A stretch of 64,000 bases of DNA from Qipengyuania xiapuensis. GTDB taxonomy: Bacteria > Pseudomonadota > Alphaproteobacteria > Sphingomonadales > Sphingomonadaceae. The notes under the pieces are model-generated. The model saw nothing but the letters and a program-made list of their open reading frames with translations, was not told the origin of the DNA and did not search any database. The translations under genes were made by a program, and so were the position numbers. This document shows positions 39,114-47,944 of this stretch, piece after piece (within the stretch, counting starts at the first letter, position 1; each line of letters starts with the position of its first letter). The stretch spans positions 1,762,620 to 1,826,619 of the forward strand of contig NZ_JAIGNL010000001.1 of NCBI RefSeq assembly GCF_019711395.1. Direction: 5' to 3'.

Positions 39114-39368
39114 CTAGCTGTCCGCGTCGAAGGGCGCGGTGCCCGTAGGCGCGCCATCGGCCCCGGCAACGATCTTCTCGATCTTGGCCTGGGCTGCATC
39201 GAGACGGGCCTGGCACGCCTTGCGCAGTTCTTCGCCGCGTTCGTATAGCGCGATGCTTTCGTCGAGCGGAACGTCGCCGCTTTCGAGACTTCGGACGACG
39301 CCTTCGAGCGCGCGCAGCGCCTCTTCGAAGCTCATGTCCGTGATCGGTTTGTCTTGACCCTCTGTCAT
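39114..39368 (-). CDS. xseB: Exodeoxyribonuclease VII small subunit
   Basis: 84 residues with the invariant MSFEEALRALEGVVRSLESGDVPLDESIALYERGEEL helical pair, in two halves around positions 12 and 30. It pairs with XseA to degrade single-stranded DNA. It is first gene of the long minus-strand train that runs to 30.5 kb. Confidence 0.95.
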   Translation of the reverse strand: MTEGQDKPITDMSFEEALRALEGVVRSLESGDVPLDESIALYERGEELRKACQARLDAAQAKIEKIVAGADGAPTGTAPFDADS

Positions 39369-39432
39369 ATGGAGCGAGCATTGACGGGGCGCAGCCGCGC
39401 GGTCAAGAAGGCGAAAACAGTGGGGAGCTGAT

Positions 39433-39828
39433 ATGACGTGGATTGTCGCATTCGTTGCAGCGGCGCTGGCCTTCGGCGTACTCGATGCAATCTGGCTTGG
39501 CTGGGCAGGTGAAAATTTCTACCGGCCGCGCCTTGGAGACGTCCTCGCCGACAGCTTCCGCATGGGCCCTGCGCTGGTTTTCTATGCCGCTTATGTTGCA
39601 GCAATGGTCTGGTTCGCCGTGCGCCCGGGACTTACCGGCGGCCTTGGCGCAGCAGCGCTCAACGGCGCGCTCCTCGGCGCGATCTGCTATGCAACCTACG
39701 ATCTCACCAACCAGGCCACGCTCAAGCAGTGGTCGACCACGGTGACGGTGACCGACATCATCTGGGGCGCCTTCGCCACCTCGGTGGCTGCGACCATCGC
39801 GACATTCGCCGCCAGCAAGATCGCCTGA
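39433..39828 (+). CDS. DUF2177 family membrane protein
   Basis: 131 residues, four helices. The family pattern is present: AFGVLDAIWLGWAGENFYRP at the start and ATYDLTNQATLKQWSTTVTVTDIIWG near the end. Role unknown. GGGGAG precedes the ATG. It is divergent from xseB across about 60 bases. Confidence 0.85.
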   Translation: MTWIVAFVAAALAFGVLDAIWLGWAGENFYRPRLGDVLADSFRMGPALVFYAAYVAAMVWFAVRPGLTGGLGAAALNGALLGAICYATYDLTNQATLKQWSTTVTVTDIIWGAFATSVAATIATFAASKIA

Positions 39829-39843
39829 CACGAGCAAGCACGT

Positions 39844-40524
39844 ATGTTCATCGGACACTTCGCACCGGCCCTTGCCGCGCGCGCCGTCACGGCGGAAGCG
39901 CCCAAACTCGGCACGCTCTTCATCGCTGCCCAGCTGACCGACTGGGCATTCTTCCTCTTTGCACTGGGCGGGATCGAGCACCTGCGACTGGTGCCCGGCA
40001 TCACCGCAATGAACCCGCTCGACTTCTATGATTACCCGATAACCCACAGCCTGATCGGCACAGGCGGTTTCGCCTTCGCCATGGCTGTCGCAGTCTGGTT
40101 TTTCCTCCGCAATGCCGTAGCCGCCACCTGGGCCGCGATCGTCGTCATGTCGCACTGGGTGCTCGACTGGATATCGCACCGCCCGGACCTCACTATTGCG
40201 GGCGGAGAGCACAAGATCGGGCTCGGACTGTGGAATTATCCCCTGGCAGCGATGGGCGTGGAGCTGGCGCTCGTGGGGCTGGCAGTATGGTGGTACCTGC
40301 GCCGCACCAAGGGACCGATCGGACCGGTCGCCATCCTCGTTGCCGTGATGCTGGTTTTCCAGGCGATCAACTGGTTCGGACCGGAACCGCAGGACGTGGG
40401 CGCGCCCTTCCTCTTCCTCGGCATGTTTGCCTTCGGCGTCCTCACCTTCCTCGCTTTCTGGGTCGGGAAGACACGCTGGCATCGCAATGAAATCGGCCTC
40501 GGGGTGGCGAGTCCGCCGCGCTAG
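39844..40524 (+). CDS. DUF457-like membrane-bound metal-dependent hydrolase family
   Basis: 226 residues and about six helices. Polar residues in the membrane are spaced as in the YdjM/DUF457 group: [12 protein letters not shown] at the start, [21 protein letters not shown], then [14 protein letters not shown]. The His and Asp residues probably bind metal in the family; activity is unproven. It is 15 bases downstream of the DUF2177 gene and 40 bases upstream of purL. Confidence 0.65.
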   Translation: MFIGHFAPALAARAVTAEAPKLGTLFIAAQLTDWAFFLFALGGIEHLRLVPGITAMNPLDFYDYPITHSLIGTGGFAFAMAVAVWFFLRNAVAATWAAIVVMSHWVLDWISHRPDLTIAGGEHKIGLGLWNYPLAAMGVELALVGLAVWWYLRRTKGPIGPVAILVAVMLVFQAINWFGPEPQDVGAPFLFLGMFAFGVLTFLAFWVGKTRWHRNEIGLGVASPPR

Positions 40525-40564
40525 ATATTGCGCCCGCGCTCCGCGCGCCGTAAGGGCGCGGGCC

Positions 40565-42799
40565 ATGAGCGAAATTACCCCCGAAATCGTCGCCCAGCAC
40601 GGCCTCTCCGAAGACGAATACGACCGCGTCCTGCACGCACTCGGTCGCGAGCCCAACCTCGTGGAGCTGGGCATCTTCTCGGTCATGTGGAGCGAGCACT
40701 GCTCCTACAAGTCCTCGCGACTCCACCTGAAGAAGCTGCCGACCGAGGCACCGTGGGTGATCTGCGGTCCGGGCGAGAACGCGGGCGTCATCGATATCGG
40801 CGACGGTCAGGCCGCCATCTTCAAGATGGAGAGCCACAACCACCCGAGCTACATCGAACCCTACCAGGGCGCGGCGACGGGCGTCGGCGGCATCCTCCGC
40901 GATGTATTCACCATGGGCGCACGTCCGGTGGCGAACGCCAATGCGCTGCGCTTCGGTCGCCCCGAGCATCCGAAGATGAAGCACCTCGTGCAAGGCGTGG
41001 TCTCGGGCATCGGCGGCTACGGCAACTGCGTCGGCGTGCCGACCGTGTGCGGCGAGACCAACTTCAACCCGGCCTATGATGGCAACATCCTCGTCAATGC
41101 GATGACGGTGGGCGTCGCCGATGCCGACAAGATCTTCTATTCGGCTGCGACCGGCGTCGGGAACCCGATCGTCTATGTCGGCTCGAAGACCGGCCGCGAC
41201 GGAATCCACGGCGCGACCATGGCTTCGGCCGATTTCGAGGAAGATGCGGATGCCAAGCGCCCCACGGTGCAGGTTGGCGACCCCTTCACCGAGAAGCTCC
41301 TGATCGAAGCCTGCCTCGAACTGATGGCGACCGACGCCATCGTCGCGATCCAGGACATGGGCGCAGCGGGCCTCACCTCTTCCAGCGTCGAAATGGCGAC
41401 CAACGGCAAGGCCGGCATCCGCCTCGACATGGACAAGGTCCCCTGCCGCGAAGAGGGCATGACCCCCTACGAGATGATGCTGAGCGAAAGCCAGGAGCGC
41501 ATGCTCATGGTGCTGAAGCCCGGCAAGGAAGAGATGGCTGCCGCAATCTTCGAGAAGTGGGAGCTCGATTTCGCCGTCATCGGCGAAGTCACCGACACGC
41601 AGCACATGGTGCTCGAATTCGGCGGCGAAGTGGTCTGCGACATTCCGCTCGGACCGCTTGCGGCCGACGCGCCCGAATACGACCGTCCGTACCTCTCGAA
41701 GGAAGAATACACCGCCTGGGCCGGCATCAAGCCGATGACCGAGCGTCCGGACACGGACGATGTCGGCGGCGACCTGATGAAGCTGCTCGCCTCGCCCAAC
41801 CTCTCCTCGCGCAAGTGGATCAGCGAACAGTACGATAGCCAGGTCGGCGCGGACACGCTCCAGACCGGCGGCGATGCGGGCGTGGTCCGCGTACACGGTA
41901 CGAAGAAGGCGCTGGCGATCAGCACCGACTGTACGCCGCGCTATGTCCATGCCGATCCCTATGAGGGCGGCAAGCAGGCTATTGCCGAGGCATACCGCAA
42001 CCTTTGCGCAGTGGGCGCGCGTCCGCTGGCGGTGACCAACTGCCTCAACTTCGCCAACCCGCAGCGCCCTGAAATCATGAGCCAGTTCGTCCATGCATTG
42101 GAAGGCATGGGCCGCGCCTGCCGTGTGCTCGACTTCCCGATCGTGAGCGGCAACGTCAGCCTCTACAACGAGAGCAAGGCGACCGGTGGCGGCAGCGCTA
42201 TCCTGCCCACGCCTGCCATCGGCGGTGTCGGCCTGATCGACGACTACGATCACATGATGACCATGCCGTTCAAGGCCGAGGGCGAAGCGATCTACCTCAT
42301 CCACGCCGAGGAATGGGCAACCGCCGATCCAGAACGTTCGCATCTCGGTAAGTCGCTGTGGCTGTCGGAAATCCACGGCCGCGACGAAGGCCGCACCCCG
42401 CCGACCGACCTCACGGTCGAGAAGAATGCCGGCAAGATCATCCTCCAGCTGATCGCCGACGGTCTCGTCAGCGCAGTGCACGACGTCTCCGACGGCGGCC
42501 TCGCCATCGCGCTTGCCGAAATGGCCATGGCTGGCGGCATTGGCGCCGATGTCGAGTGGAACGAGGAATATTCGAAGGCTGCGTGGTGGTTCGGTGAAGA
42601 CCAGGGCCGCTATGTCGTGACCGTCCCCGATACGCAGGCTCTCAACGAGGCGCTCGCAAAGGGTACCGAGAACGACGAGACCGCCTCGATCGGCTTCCGC
42701 CGCATCGGCAAGACCGGCGGCAATACGCTGTTCGGCAAGTCGATCGACGAGATGCGCAGCGCACACCGCAGCTTCTTCGAAGAGTGGATGGAAGCCTGA
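40565..42799 (+). CDS. purL: Phosphoribosylformylglycinamidine synthase subunit PurL
   Basis: ATP-dependent amination of FGAR with ammonia from PurQ. The 744-residue length marks the small PurL that needs PurS and PurQ. Features: [51 protein letters not shown], and the second-half [18 protein letters not shown]. The start at 40565 fits the family ([19 protein letters not shown]). Confidence 0.97.
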   Translation: MSEITPEIVAQHGLSEDEYDRVLHALGREPNLVELGIFSVMWSEHCSYKSSRLHLKKLPTEAPWVICGPGENAGVIDIGDGQAAIFKMESHNHPSYIEPYQGAATGVGGILRDVFTMGARPVANANALRFGRPEHPKMKHLVQGVVSGIGGYGNCVGVPTVCGETNFNPAYDGNILVNAMTVGVADADKIFYSAATGVGNPIVYVGSKTGRDGIHGATMASADFEEDADAKRPTVQVGDPFTEKLLIEACLELMATDAIVAIQDMGAAGLTSSSVEMATNGKAGIRLDMDKVPCREEGMTPYEMMLSESQERMLMVLKPGKEEMAAAIFEKWELDFAVIGEVTDTQHMVLEFGGEVVCDIPLGPLAADAPEYDRPYLSKEEYTAWAGIKPMTERPDTDDVGGDLMKLLASPNLSSRKWISEQYDSQVGADTLQTGGDAGVVRVHGTKKALAISTDCTPRYVHADPYEGGKQAIAEAYRNLCAVGARPLAVTNCLNFANPQRPEIMSQFVHALEGMGRACRVLDFPIVSGNVSLYNESKATGGGSAILPTPAIGGVGLIDDYDHMMTMPFKAEGEAIYLIHAEEWATADPERSHLGKSLWLSEIHGRDEGRTPPTDLTVEKNAGKIILQLIADGLVSAVHDVSDGGLAIALAEMAMAGGIGADVEWNEEYSKAAWWFGEDQGRYVVTVPDTQALNEALAKGTENDETASIGFRRIGKTGGNTLFGKSIDEMRSAHRSFFEEWMEA

Positions 42800-42809
42800 G
42801 GCCTAGGTG

Positions 42810-43139
42810 ATGGCGATGCTCCAGTTCGCGCTGCACTATGGCGCGCACTGGCTCGCCCCCTTCCTCGTCGCGCGGCTGCTGTGGGCCGAGAACTGGCTAC
42901 GCGCCGGCCTCGTGATGGTGGCGGCGAACCTGATCGATCTCGACCACCTGCTGGCCGATCCTATCTTCGATCCCAACCGCTGCAGCATCGGGTTCCACCC
43001 GCTCCACGACTGGATTGCGGCGCTCGTTTACGTCGGCATGCTGCTCGTCCCGCGCTGGTGGGTTCGCGCCTTCGGGCTCGGTGCGCTATGGCATCTCGCG
43101 GTCGATTGGGGCGATTGTATGATGCAGGGCTGGATTTGA
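42810..43139 (+). CDS. DUF6122-type small membrane protein
   Basis: 109 residues with three or four helices and a His/Asp pattern resembling the previous hydrolase-like protein: ANLIDLDHLLADPIFDPNRC, IGFHPLHDWIAAL, LWHLAVDWGDC. These could ligate a metal. The exact start (42807 GTG, 42810 ATG or 42816 ATG) is uncertain. It follows purL by 10 bases. Confidence 0.65.
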   Translation: MAMLQFALHYGAHWLAPFLVARLLWAENWLRAGLVMVAANLIDLDHLLADPIFDPNRCSIGFHPLHDWIAALVYVGMLLVPRWWVRAFGLGALWHLAVDWGDCMMQGWI

Positions 43140-43143
43140 GATC

Positions 43144-43551
43144 ATGAGCACAGGCTATTCGGGCACACCGCTCGCCAAGAAGCTTAACCTGCGAGACGGA
43201 CAGCGGGTGTGGTTCGACGCCATGCCCGAAGACGTGATCGACGAGATCGACGAATATGCGCTCGAGCTGACCTTCGTCGCCGGGCCGGAAGACAATCCCG
43301 ATGCGAGCCATATCTTCGTAACCGAGCGCGCGCCGCTCGAAGAGAAGCTCGCGGCACTACGCGACACGATGGCGACGGACGGTCACGTCTGGGTCAGCTG
43401 GCCCAAGAAGGCTTCGGGCGTGCCGAGCGAAATCACCGAGGACACGATCCGCGAAGTCGCCCTGCCCATGGGGCTGGTCGACACCAAAGTATGCGCGGTG
43501 AACGAGACCTGGTCGGGTCTCAAGCTGGTGATCCGCAAGGAACTGCGCTGA
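43144..43551 (+). CDS. DUF3052 family protein
   Basis: 135 residues, soluble. The family pattern is visible: GYSGTPLAKKLNLRDGQRV at the start, a central FVTERAPLEEKLAALRD, VWVSWPKKASGVPSEITEDT, and the end VDTKVCAVNETWSGLKLVIR. DUF3052 proteins are of unknown function. Four bases follow the previous stop. Confidence 0.85.
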   Translation: MSTGYSGTPLAKKLNLRDGQRVWFDAMPEDVIDEIDEYALELTFVAGPEDNPDASHIFVTERAPLEEKLAALRDTMATDGHVWVSWPKKASGVPSEITEDTIREVALPMGLVDTKVCAVNETWSGLKLVIRKELR

Positions 43552-43555
43552 AGCC

Positions 43556-44347
43556 TCAGGCCGCCTGCGCTTCGGGCGGCATGAAGTCTTCTTCGGTGAG
43601 GCCTTCGCTCCTCATGATCTCGAGGCAGCGGAAGTAGGTTTCCGGCTTGCCCACGCCGAGCCGCTTGCGTGCGGCTGAAAGATCTTCGCGCATGACCTTC
43701 TCGACATCCATATGCGCGAGCTTCTTCGCTGCCTTACCCAGGCGGCGCCCCTCGTTGATCGCGGCGAAGATCGGCGCGGAGGTGCCGGTTTCCTTCTTGA
43801 TCTGGCGCGCGCCGGCATAGGCGATGAAGAGGATCCCGGGATTGTGGTTCTGCTCGTAGCTGAAGCCGAGCAGCGAAGCCTCTCCCAGCGCATCGCGGCC
43901 ATAGCCGGTCAGGATGTGGAACAGGTCGTGCGTGTCGCGCAGGCGGTTGAAGTACCACTCGGTCAGGTCTTCGTGGCGCTTTTCGAGCGGAAGGAACTTG
44001 TAGCTTTCGGCGACCAGTCCTGCCGCCGACAGACCTTCGCGCTTCATGAAGGACATATAGGTTGCCGCGACCGTATCGGGGCCGCAATCGGCCCAGCGAT
44101 CATGATCGTCGAGCATGGCCGGGATATCGGTGCCATCCGCGAGGAATGCCTGCCCCTGCTCCGACTGGAGGAAATCCCACGCCTGCTGGTGGCTGCGCTT
44201 GCCCTTCATCGATTCGATGATGTGGAAGACCTGCGCCGTGTCTTCCTTGTCGGCGACGAGCTTGCGGAAATGCTGCCACGCCTTGAGCGGCCGCATGCGG
44301 CTTGTCTTGCGGTCGGGATGAACGAGCGGAAGATCGGTAATGGACAT
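43556..44347 (-). CDS. Coq4-like ubiquinone biosynthesis protein (copy 1)
   Basis: 263 residues. The Coq4 metal motif H-D-x2-H-x11-E is intact: His140, Asp141, His144 and Glu156 in RDTHDLFHILTGYGRDALGE. Eukaryotic COQ4 acts in removing C1 of the quinone ring and organising the Q-synthesis complex; the bacterial role is less clear. The ATG has a GGAG site. A paralogue lies 760 bases away beyond a divergent flavoprotein gene. Confidence 0.85.
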   Translation of the reverse strand: MSITDLPLVHPDRKTSRMRPLKAWQHFRKLVADKEDTAQVFHIIESMKGKRSHQQAWDFLQSEQGQAFLADGTDIPAMLDDHDRWADCGPDTVAATYMSFMKREGLSAAGLVAESYKFLPLEKRHEDLTEWYFNRLRDTHDLFHILTGYGRDALGEASLLGFSYEQNHNPGILFIAYAGARQIKKETGTSAPIFAAINEGRRLGKAAKKLAHMDVEKVMREDLSAARKRLGVGKPETYFRCLEIMRSEGLTEEDFMPPEAQAA

Positions 44348-44436
44348 GGCTCAGCTCCGTAGCTCAACGCAACTTACACATATGTTAATACGCTGTCCAT
44401 CTTGCGGTTCCGTGCCGGCAGGTTAGGAGGACGGCC

Positions 44437-45108
44437 ATGAGAGATCACGAGACCGTTCCCTACTCGCTGGACAGGCTGTCCGACGCCGAGAGCATCAGCC
44501 GCGCCGAAGCGCTGCGCGACCGCCTGAAAGAGCGCCGCACCTGCCGCTATTTTTCCGACGAGCCCGTGCCGCGCGAAGTCATCGAGGCAGCAATCGAGGC
44601 AGCGGGTACAGCGCCCAATGGCGCGAACCACCAGCCCTGGCACTTTGCCGTGGTCTCGTCGCCCGACAAGAAGAAGGCGATCCGCGAGGCTGCAGAGGCA
44701 GAGGAACGCAATTTCTATGCGGGCAAGGCGAGCGACGAATGGCTCGACGCCCTCGCCCCGCTCGGCACCGACGAGGAAAAGCCGTTCCTCGAAACCGCCC
44801 CCTGGCTGATCGTGGTTTTCGCCCAGCGCAAGGGCGGTATCGAGGAAGACGGCAAGACGCAGAACTACTACGTCAACGAGAGCGTCGGTATCGCCTGCGG
44901 CATGCTGATCGCTACGCTGCACGAGGCGGGCCTTGCGACCCTGACGCACACTCCCTCGCCCATGGGCTTCCTGCGCGAGCTATGCGGACGGCCCGAGCAT
45001 GAGAAACCGCTCATGGTGGTGGTCGTCGGACACCCCGAAGAAGGTGCGACCGTTCCGGCACATGCACTGAAGAAGAAGCCGCTGAGCCAGATCGCCAGCT
45101 GGCTCTGA
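44437..45108 (+). CDS. Nitroreductase-family flavoprotein resembling iodotyrosine deiodinase
   Basis: 223 residues. The FMN motif [36 protein letters not shown] and [23 protein letters not shown] align with mammalian and bacterial IYD along nearly the whole length, ending [14 protein letters not shown]. The active-site lid residues of IYD, Glu-x3-Tyr followed 21 residues later by Lys, are present as Glu90, Tyr94 and Lys115. That favours reductive dehalogenation of halotyrosines or phenols over nitro reduction. AGGAGGA gives a strong start. It lies between two Coq4-like genes. Confidence 0.82.
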   Translation: MRDHETVPYSLDRLSDAESISRAEALRDRLKERRTCRYFSDEPVPREVIEAAIEAAGTAPNGANHQPWHFAVVSSPDKKKAIREAAEAEERNFYAGKASDEWLDALAPLGTDEEKPFLETAPWLIVVFAQRKGGIEEDGKTQNYYVNESVGIACGMLIATLHEAGLATLTHTPSPMGFLRELCGRPEHEKPLMVVVVGHPEEGATVPAHALKKKPLSQIASWL

Positions 45109-45109
45109 A

Positions 45110-45928
45110 TTAGGCGGCCTTGGGCGCCAGCAGGTCGTAGGGGTCGATACCCTCGATACGCCAGGTGCTGTGGCAGCGCTCGTAGAACCGCGGCCTCGCG
45201 ATGCCTAGCGCTTCGCGCGCATCCTCGAGGTTCAGCTCCAGCAGCTCGCGGATCGAGAGCCTTACCAGCGGCGGGCAATTGCGCCCCAGCCTGTGCGCTT
45301 CGCGAACGGCGCGCATAACCGGTGCCTTGCTCTTCACGCGTTTCTTCATGTTGATCGCACCGGCATAGCCGAGCAGTAGGTGCCCGGGGCTCGGGCTCTG
45401 CCCATGGGTGAACAGAAGCACACACTGTTCGCCCAGTGCATCGCGTCCGTATCCGGTCAGGACATGCATGAGATCGTGCGTGTCGCGCTGGCGGAAACCG
45501 AACCATTCGATCAGGTCGCCATACTCCGGACGGCCCATTTTCTTCGCTTCCGCGACGAGACCGGCGGCCGTCAGACCTTCACTCTCCATAAAGTCGCAAT
45601 AGGCATGCGCGACCGAGCCTTTCGGCGTTTTGCGCAGCGTTTCGTGATCGTCGAGCAGGTCGGGCAAGTAGCCTTCGGTGAGGCGCAGCCTCTCGCCCCG
45701 CTCGCTAAGTGTGAGCGAACGTGCGCGCGGAATGAAGCTCTTCGAAGGAAGCGCATCGTAGATATGGAAGACCTGTTCGGTGTCTTCCTTGTCCTCGATC
45801 AGCTTGCGGAAGTGATGGATTGCGCGGCGGATATCGCGCTTGGCGACAGGACGAGCTGGATCGCGGAACAACGTTCCGTCACGGGCGCACTCGGCGCCTT
45901 CCCCGATGTCGATCCTGTACCCCTGCAT
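45110..45928 (-). CDS. Coq4-like protein (copy 2)
   Basis: About 272 residues from the ATG at 45928; a TTG at 45955 would add nine. It is clearly homologous to copy 1 (FRKLIEDKEDTEQVFHIYDA, EGLTAAGLVAEAKK). It keeps the metal motif in RDTHDLMHVLTGYGRDALGE. The N- and C-termini differ. TGCTTTG (45939-45945) and CAAAGCA (45953-45959) form an inverted repeat over the start region. It is convergent with the IYD-like gene, the stop codons almost touching. Confidence 0.8.
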   Translation of the reverse strand: MQGYRIDIGEGAECARDGTLFRDPARPVAKRDIRRAIHHFRKLIEDKEDTEQVFHIYDALPSKSFIPRARSLTLSERGERLRLTEGYLPDLLDDHETLRKTPKGSVAHAYCDFMESEGLTAAGLVAEAKKMGRPEYGDLIEWFGFRQRDTHDLMHVLTGYGRDALGEQCVLLFTHGQSPSPGHLLLGYAGAINMKKRVKSKAPVMRAVREAHRLGRNCPPLVRLSIRELLELNLEDAREALGIARPRFYERCHSTWRIEGIDPYDLLAPKAA

Positions 45929-46018
45929 AACCGCCTGTGCTTTGCTTTCCGACAAAGCATAGGGGATTCGCCTGAGGTGCGATTGTAAGCATTCGCCAAA
46001 GCGCCAGAGGCTTCGCGG

Positions 46019-46903
46019 TCAGCCTTCGACCCACTCGCTTTCGGGGATAGCAAACAGCGAAAGGATCGCGGTCAGGTCCTCGCTGACGATCCGGCCATTT
46101 GCGGCATCGCGGGCCTTGGGCTTGGCGCGATAGGCGATGCCGTAGTCGGCCGCCTCGATCATGGGGATGTCGTTTGCGCCGTCGCCAGTCGCGAGGACGC
46201 GCGCGCCCTCACCCAGGTTCGCACGCTCTTCTTCGAGAGTGGCGAGCTTGGTGGAGGCATCGCTGACAGGGCCGGCAAGCTTGCCGGTCAGGTGGCCGTT
46301 CAGCACCGCGAGCCGGTTGCCGACCACGCGTTCGAATCCGAGCTGCTCTGCCACCCGGTCGGCGAAATGATGGAAGCCTCCGGTGACGAGGACCGTCCGA
46401 CACCCCTTCGACTTGAGCGTCTCCACCAGCGTCCGCGCGCCAGCCACGGGGCCGATACGCTCGGCAAGGCAGCGGTCGATGGCGTGTTCACCCAGACCTT
46501 CGAGCAGGCCGACGCGTTCGCGAAGCGCGCTTTCGAATTCGAGCTCGCCGCGCATGGCGCGCTCGGTAATGTCGGCAACCTTGTCCTTGATACCGGCGAA
46601 ATCGGCCAGTTCGTCGATGCATTCCTGCCCGATCATGGTCGAATCCATGTCGGACACGAACAGACGGGGCACCTCGATATCGTGATCGGCGACCAGCATG
46701 TCGCATTCGCCGAAGTGCTCGGTGAGCATGGCTGCGACCTGCCGCGCGTCGCCGTGAGGCAGCGAGATCTGCAGCACGTCGCCGCAGAAATCGAGCATGG
46801 TTGCGGCCGCTACCGGCATACCCGCAGCATCGAGCGCGGCACTCGCCGCATCGAGCCGGGTTTCCAGACCTGTCGCCTCTGCTATCAGCCGGGCGATGAG
46901 CAT
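46019..46903 (-). CDS. serB: Phosphoserine phosphatase
   Basis: Last step of serine synthesis. 294 residues: an ACT-like N-terminal domain, then the HAD core with nucleophile motif VSDMDSTMIGQECIDELA, VLVTGGFHHFADRVA and the metal loop GDGANDIPMIEAADYG. The ATG at 46903 has GGGGA eight bases upstream. It lies inside the 5' end of the divergent miaA gene. Confidence 0.94.
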   Translation of the reverse strand: MLIARLIAEATGLETRLDAASAALDAAGMPVAAATMLDFCGDVLQISLPHGDARQVAAMLTEHFGECDMLVADHDIEVPRLFVSDMDSTMIGQECIDELADFAGIKDKVADITERAMRGELEFESALRERVGLLEGLGEHAIDRCLAERIGPVAGARTLVETLKSKGCRTVLVTGGFHHFADRVAEQLGFERVVGNRLAVLNGHLTGKLAGPVSDASTKLATLEEERANLGEGARVLATGDGANDIPMIEAADYGIAYRAKPKARDAANGRIVSEDLTAILSLFAIPESEWVEG

Positions 46904-47849
46904 CGATAATTCCCCTGATCTGCCACCGCTCGCGCTCATTGCAGGGCCGACGGCCAGCGGCAAGAGCGATCTCGCAGTCAGGCTGGGACAAAGGCTGGAA
47001 GCGCAGGGGAAACGCGCCATCGTGCTCAATGCCGACAGCGCGCAGGTCTATGCCGATCTTTGCGTGTTGTCCGCTCGCCCTACCGATGAGGAAATGGGCG
47101 GGATCGAGCACCGCCTTTTCGGTGCATGGGACGGCGCACAGGCCTGCTCGGCCGCCGATTGGGCGGAAGCAGCGAAGCGCGAGATCGCGGCGCTGCACGC
47201 GGAGGGCGCCGTGCCCATCCTGTGCGGCGGGACAGGCCTCTACATGCGCACCTTGCTCGAAGGTATCGCACCCGTGCCCGCCATCGATCCGGCAGTGCGC
47301 GAGGAAGTACGCAGCCTTTCGCAAGGGGAAGCCCGCGCCGCCCTTGAGAAAGAAGACCCCGAAGCCGCCTCCCGGCTCGCCCCGGCCGACACGGCGCGAA
47401 CCGCACGCGCGCTGGAGGTGGTGCGTTCGACCGGGCGCACGCTCAAGGACTGGCAGGCGCACAAGGCAGGCGGGATCGGCGATACGGTTGCGCTCTATCC
47501 GCTCGTCCTGCTGCCCGACCGCGAGTGGCTTTACGAACGCTGCGACCGGCGCTTCGTCATGATGATGGATGGCGGCGCGATCGAGGAAGTCGAAGCCCTG
47601 CTAGCCCGCAATCTCGATCCTTCCCTGCCTGTCATGCGGGCGATCGGCGTGCCCGAGATCGCCGGCATGCTCCAAGGCGATCTATCGCGGGATCAAGCCA
47701 TCGTCGCTGGCCAGACTGCCACACGTCGCTACGCCAAGCGACAGTACACCTGGTTCAGGCACCAGCCGCCGGGATCGTGGCCGCGCAGCGATAACAAAAC
47801 TATCGATGAATACGATATTTTTGTATCATTGTTGCGCAAAGCAGGTTGA
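46896..47849 (+). CDS. miaA: tRNA dimethylallyltransferase
   Basis: Adds an isoprenoid to A37 of tRNAs reading UNN codons. 317 residues: P-loop GPTASGKS (17-24), LNADSAQVYADLCVLSARP, VPILCGGTGLYMRTLLEG, and the C-terminal TRRYAKRQYTWFR. The ATG at 46896 puts the P-loop at the usual distance. No good Shine-Dalgarno is visible, and the start is only 8 bases inside serB. The last 40 bases before the stop are AT-rich and include the ilvB promoter. Confidence 0.94.
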   Translation: MSIDNSPDLPPLALIAGPTASGKSDLAVRLGQRLEAQGKRAIVLNADSAQVYADLCVLSARPTDEEMGGIEHRLFGAWDGAQACSAADWAEAAKREIAALHAEGAVPILCGGTGLYMRTLLEGIAPVPAIDPAVREEVRSLSQGEARAALEKEDPEAASRLAPADTARTARALEVVRSTGRTLKDWQAHKAGGIGDTVALYPLVLLPDREWLYERCDRRFVMMMDGGAIEEVEALLARNLDPSLPVMRAIGVPEIAGMLQGDLSRDQAIVAGQTATRRYAKRQYTWFRHQPPGSWPRSDNKTIDEYDIFVSLLRKAG

Positions 47850-47944
47850 CAGAGCACTTTTCGTTACGCATACGGAAGCTCCTGTCGGCCCGGCGCTACG
47901 ACCCCAGCGCCGGGCCGATTTGTGCCTAACATGCGGAGGAAACA
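47846..47944 (+). promoter_or_regulatory. ilvB promoter and hairpin-bearing leader
   Basis: TTGACA (47846-47851) overlaps the miaA stop codon, and CATACG (47869-47874) follows after 17 bases. The leader then forms a perfect 13-base-pair hairpin (47885-47897 with 47906-47918, 8-base loop) followed by TTTGT. It may be the miaA terminator, an attenuator or a stabilising 5' hairpin. No regulatory leader peptide precedes it. AGGA lies before the ilvB GTG. Confidence 0.5.

Noticed and set aside
40442..42766. A 774-codon open frame antisense to purL
   Set aside because: Shadow frame of a strongly biased gene; PurL motifs are complete on the plus strand.
44348..44436. Operator-like palindrome ACATATGT between coq4 and the IYD-like gene
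   Set aside because: Only an 8-base palindrome in a short AT-rich patch, with no regulator gene nearby; too weak to call a site.
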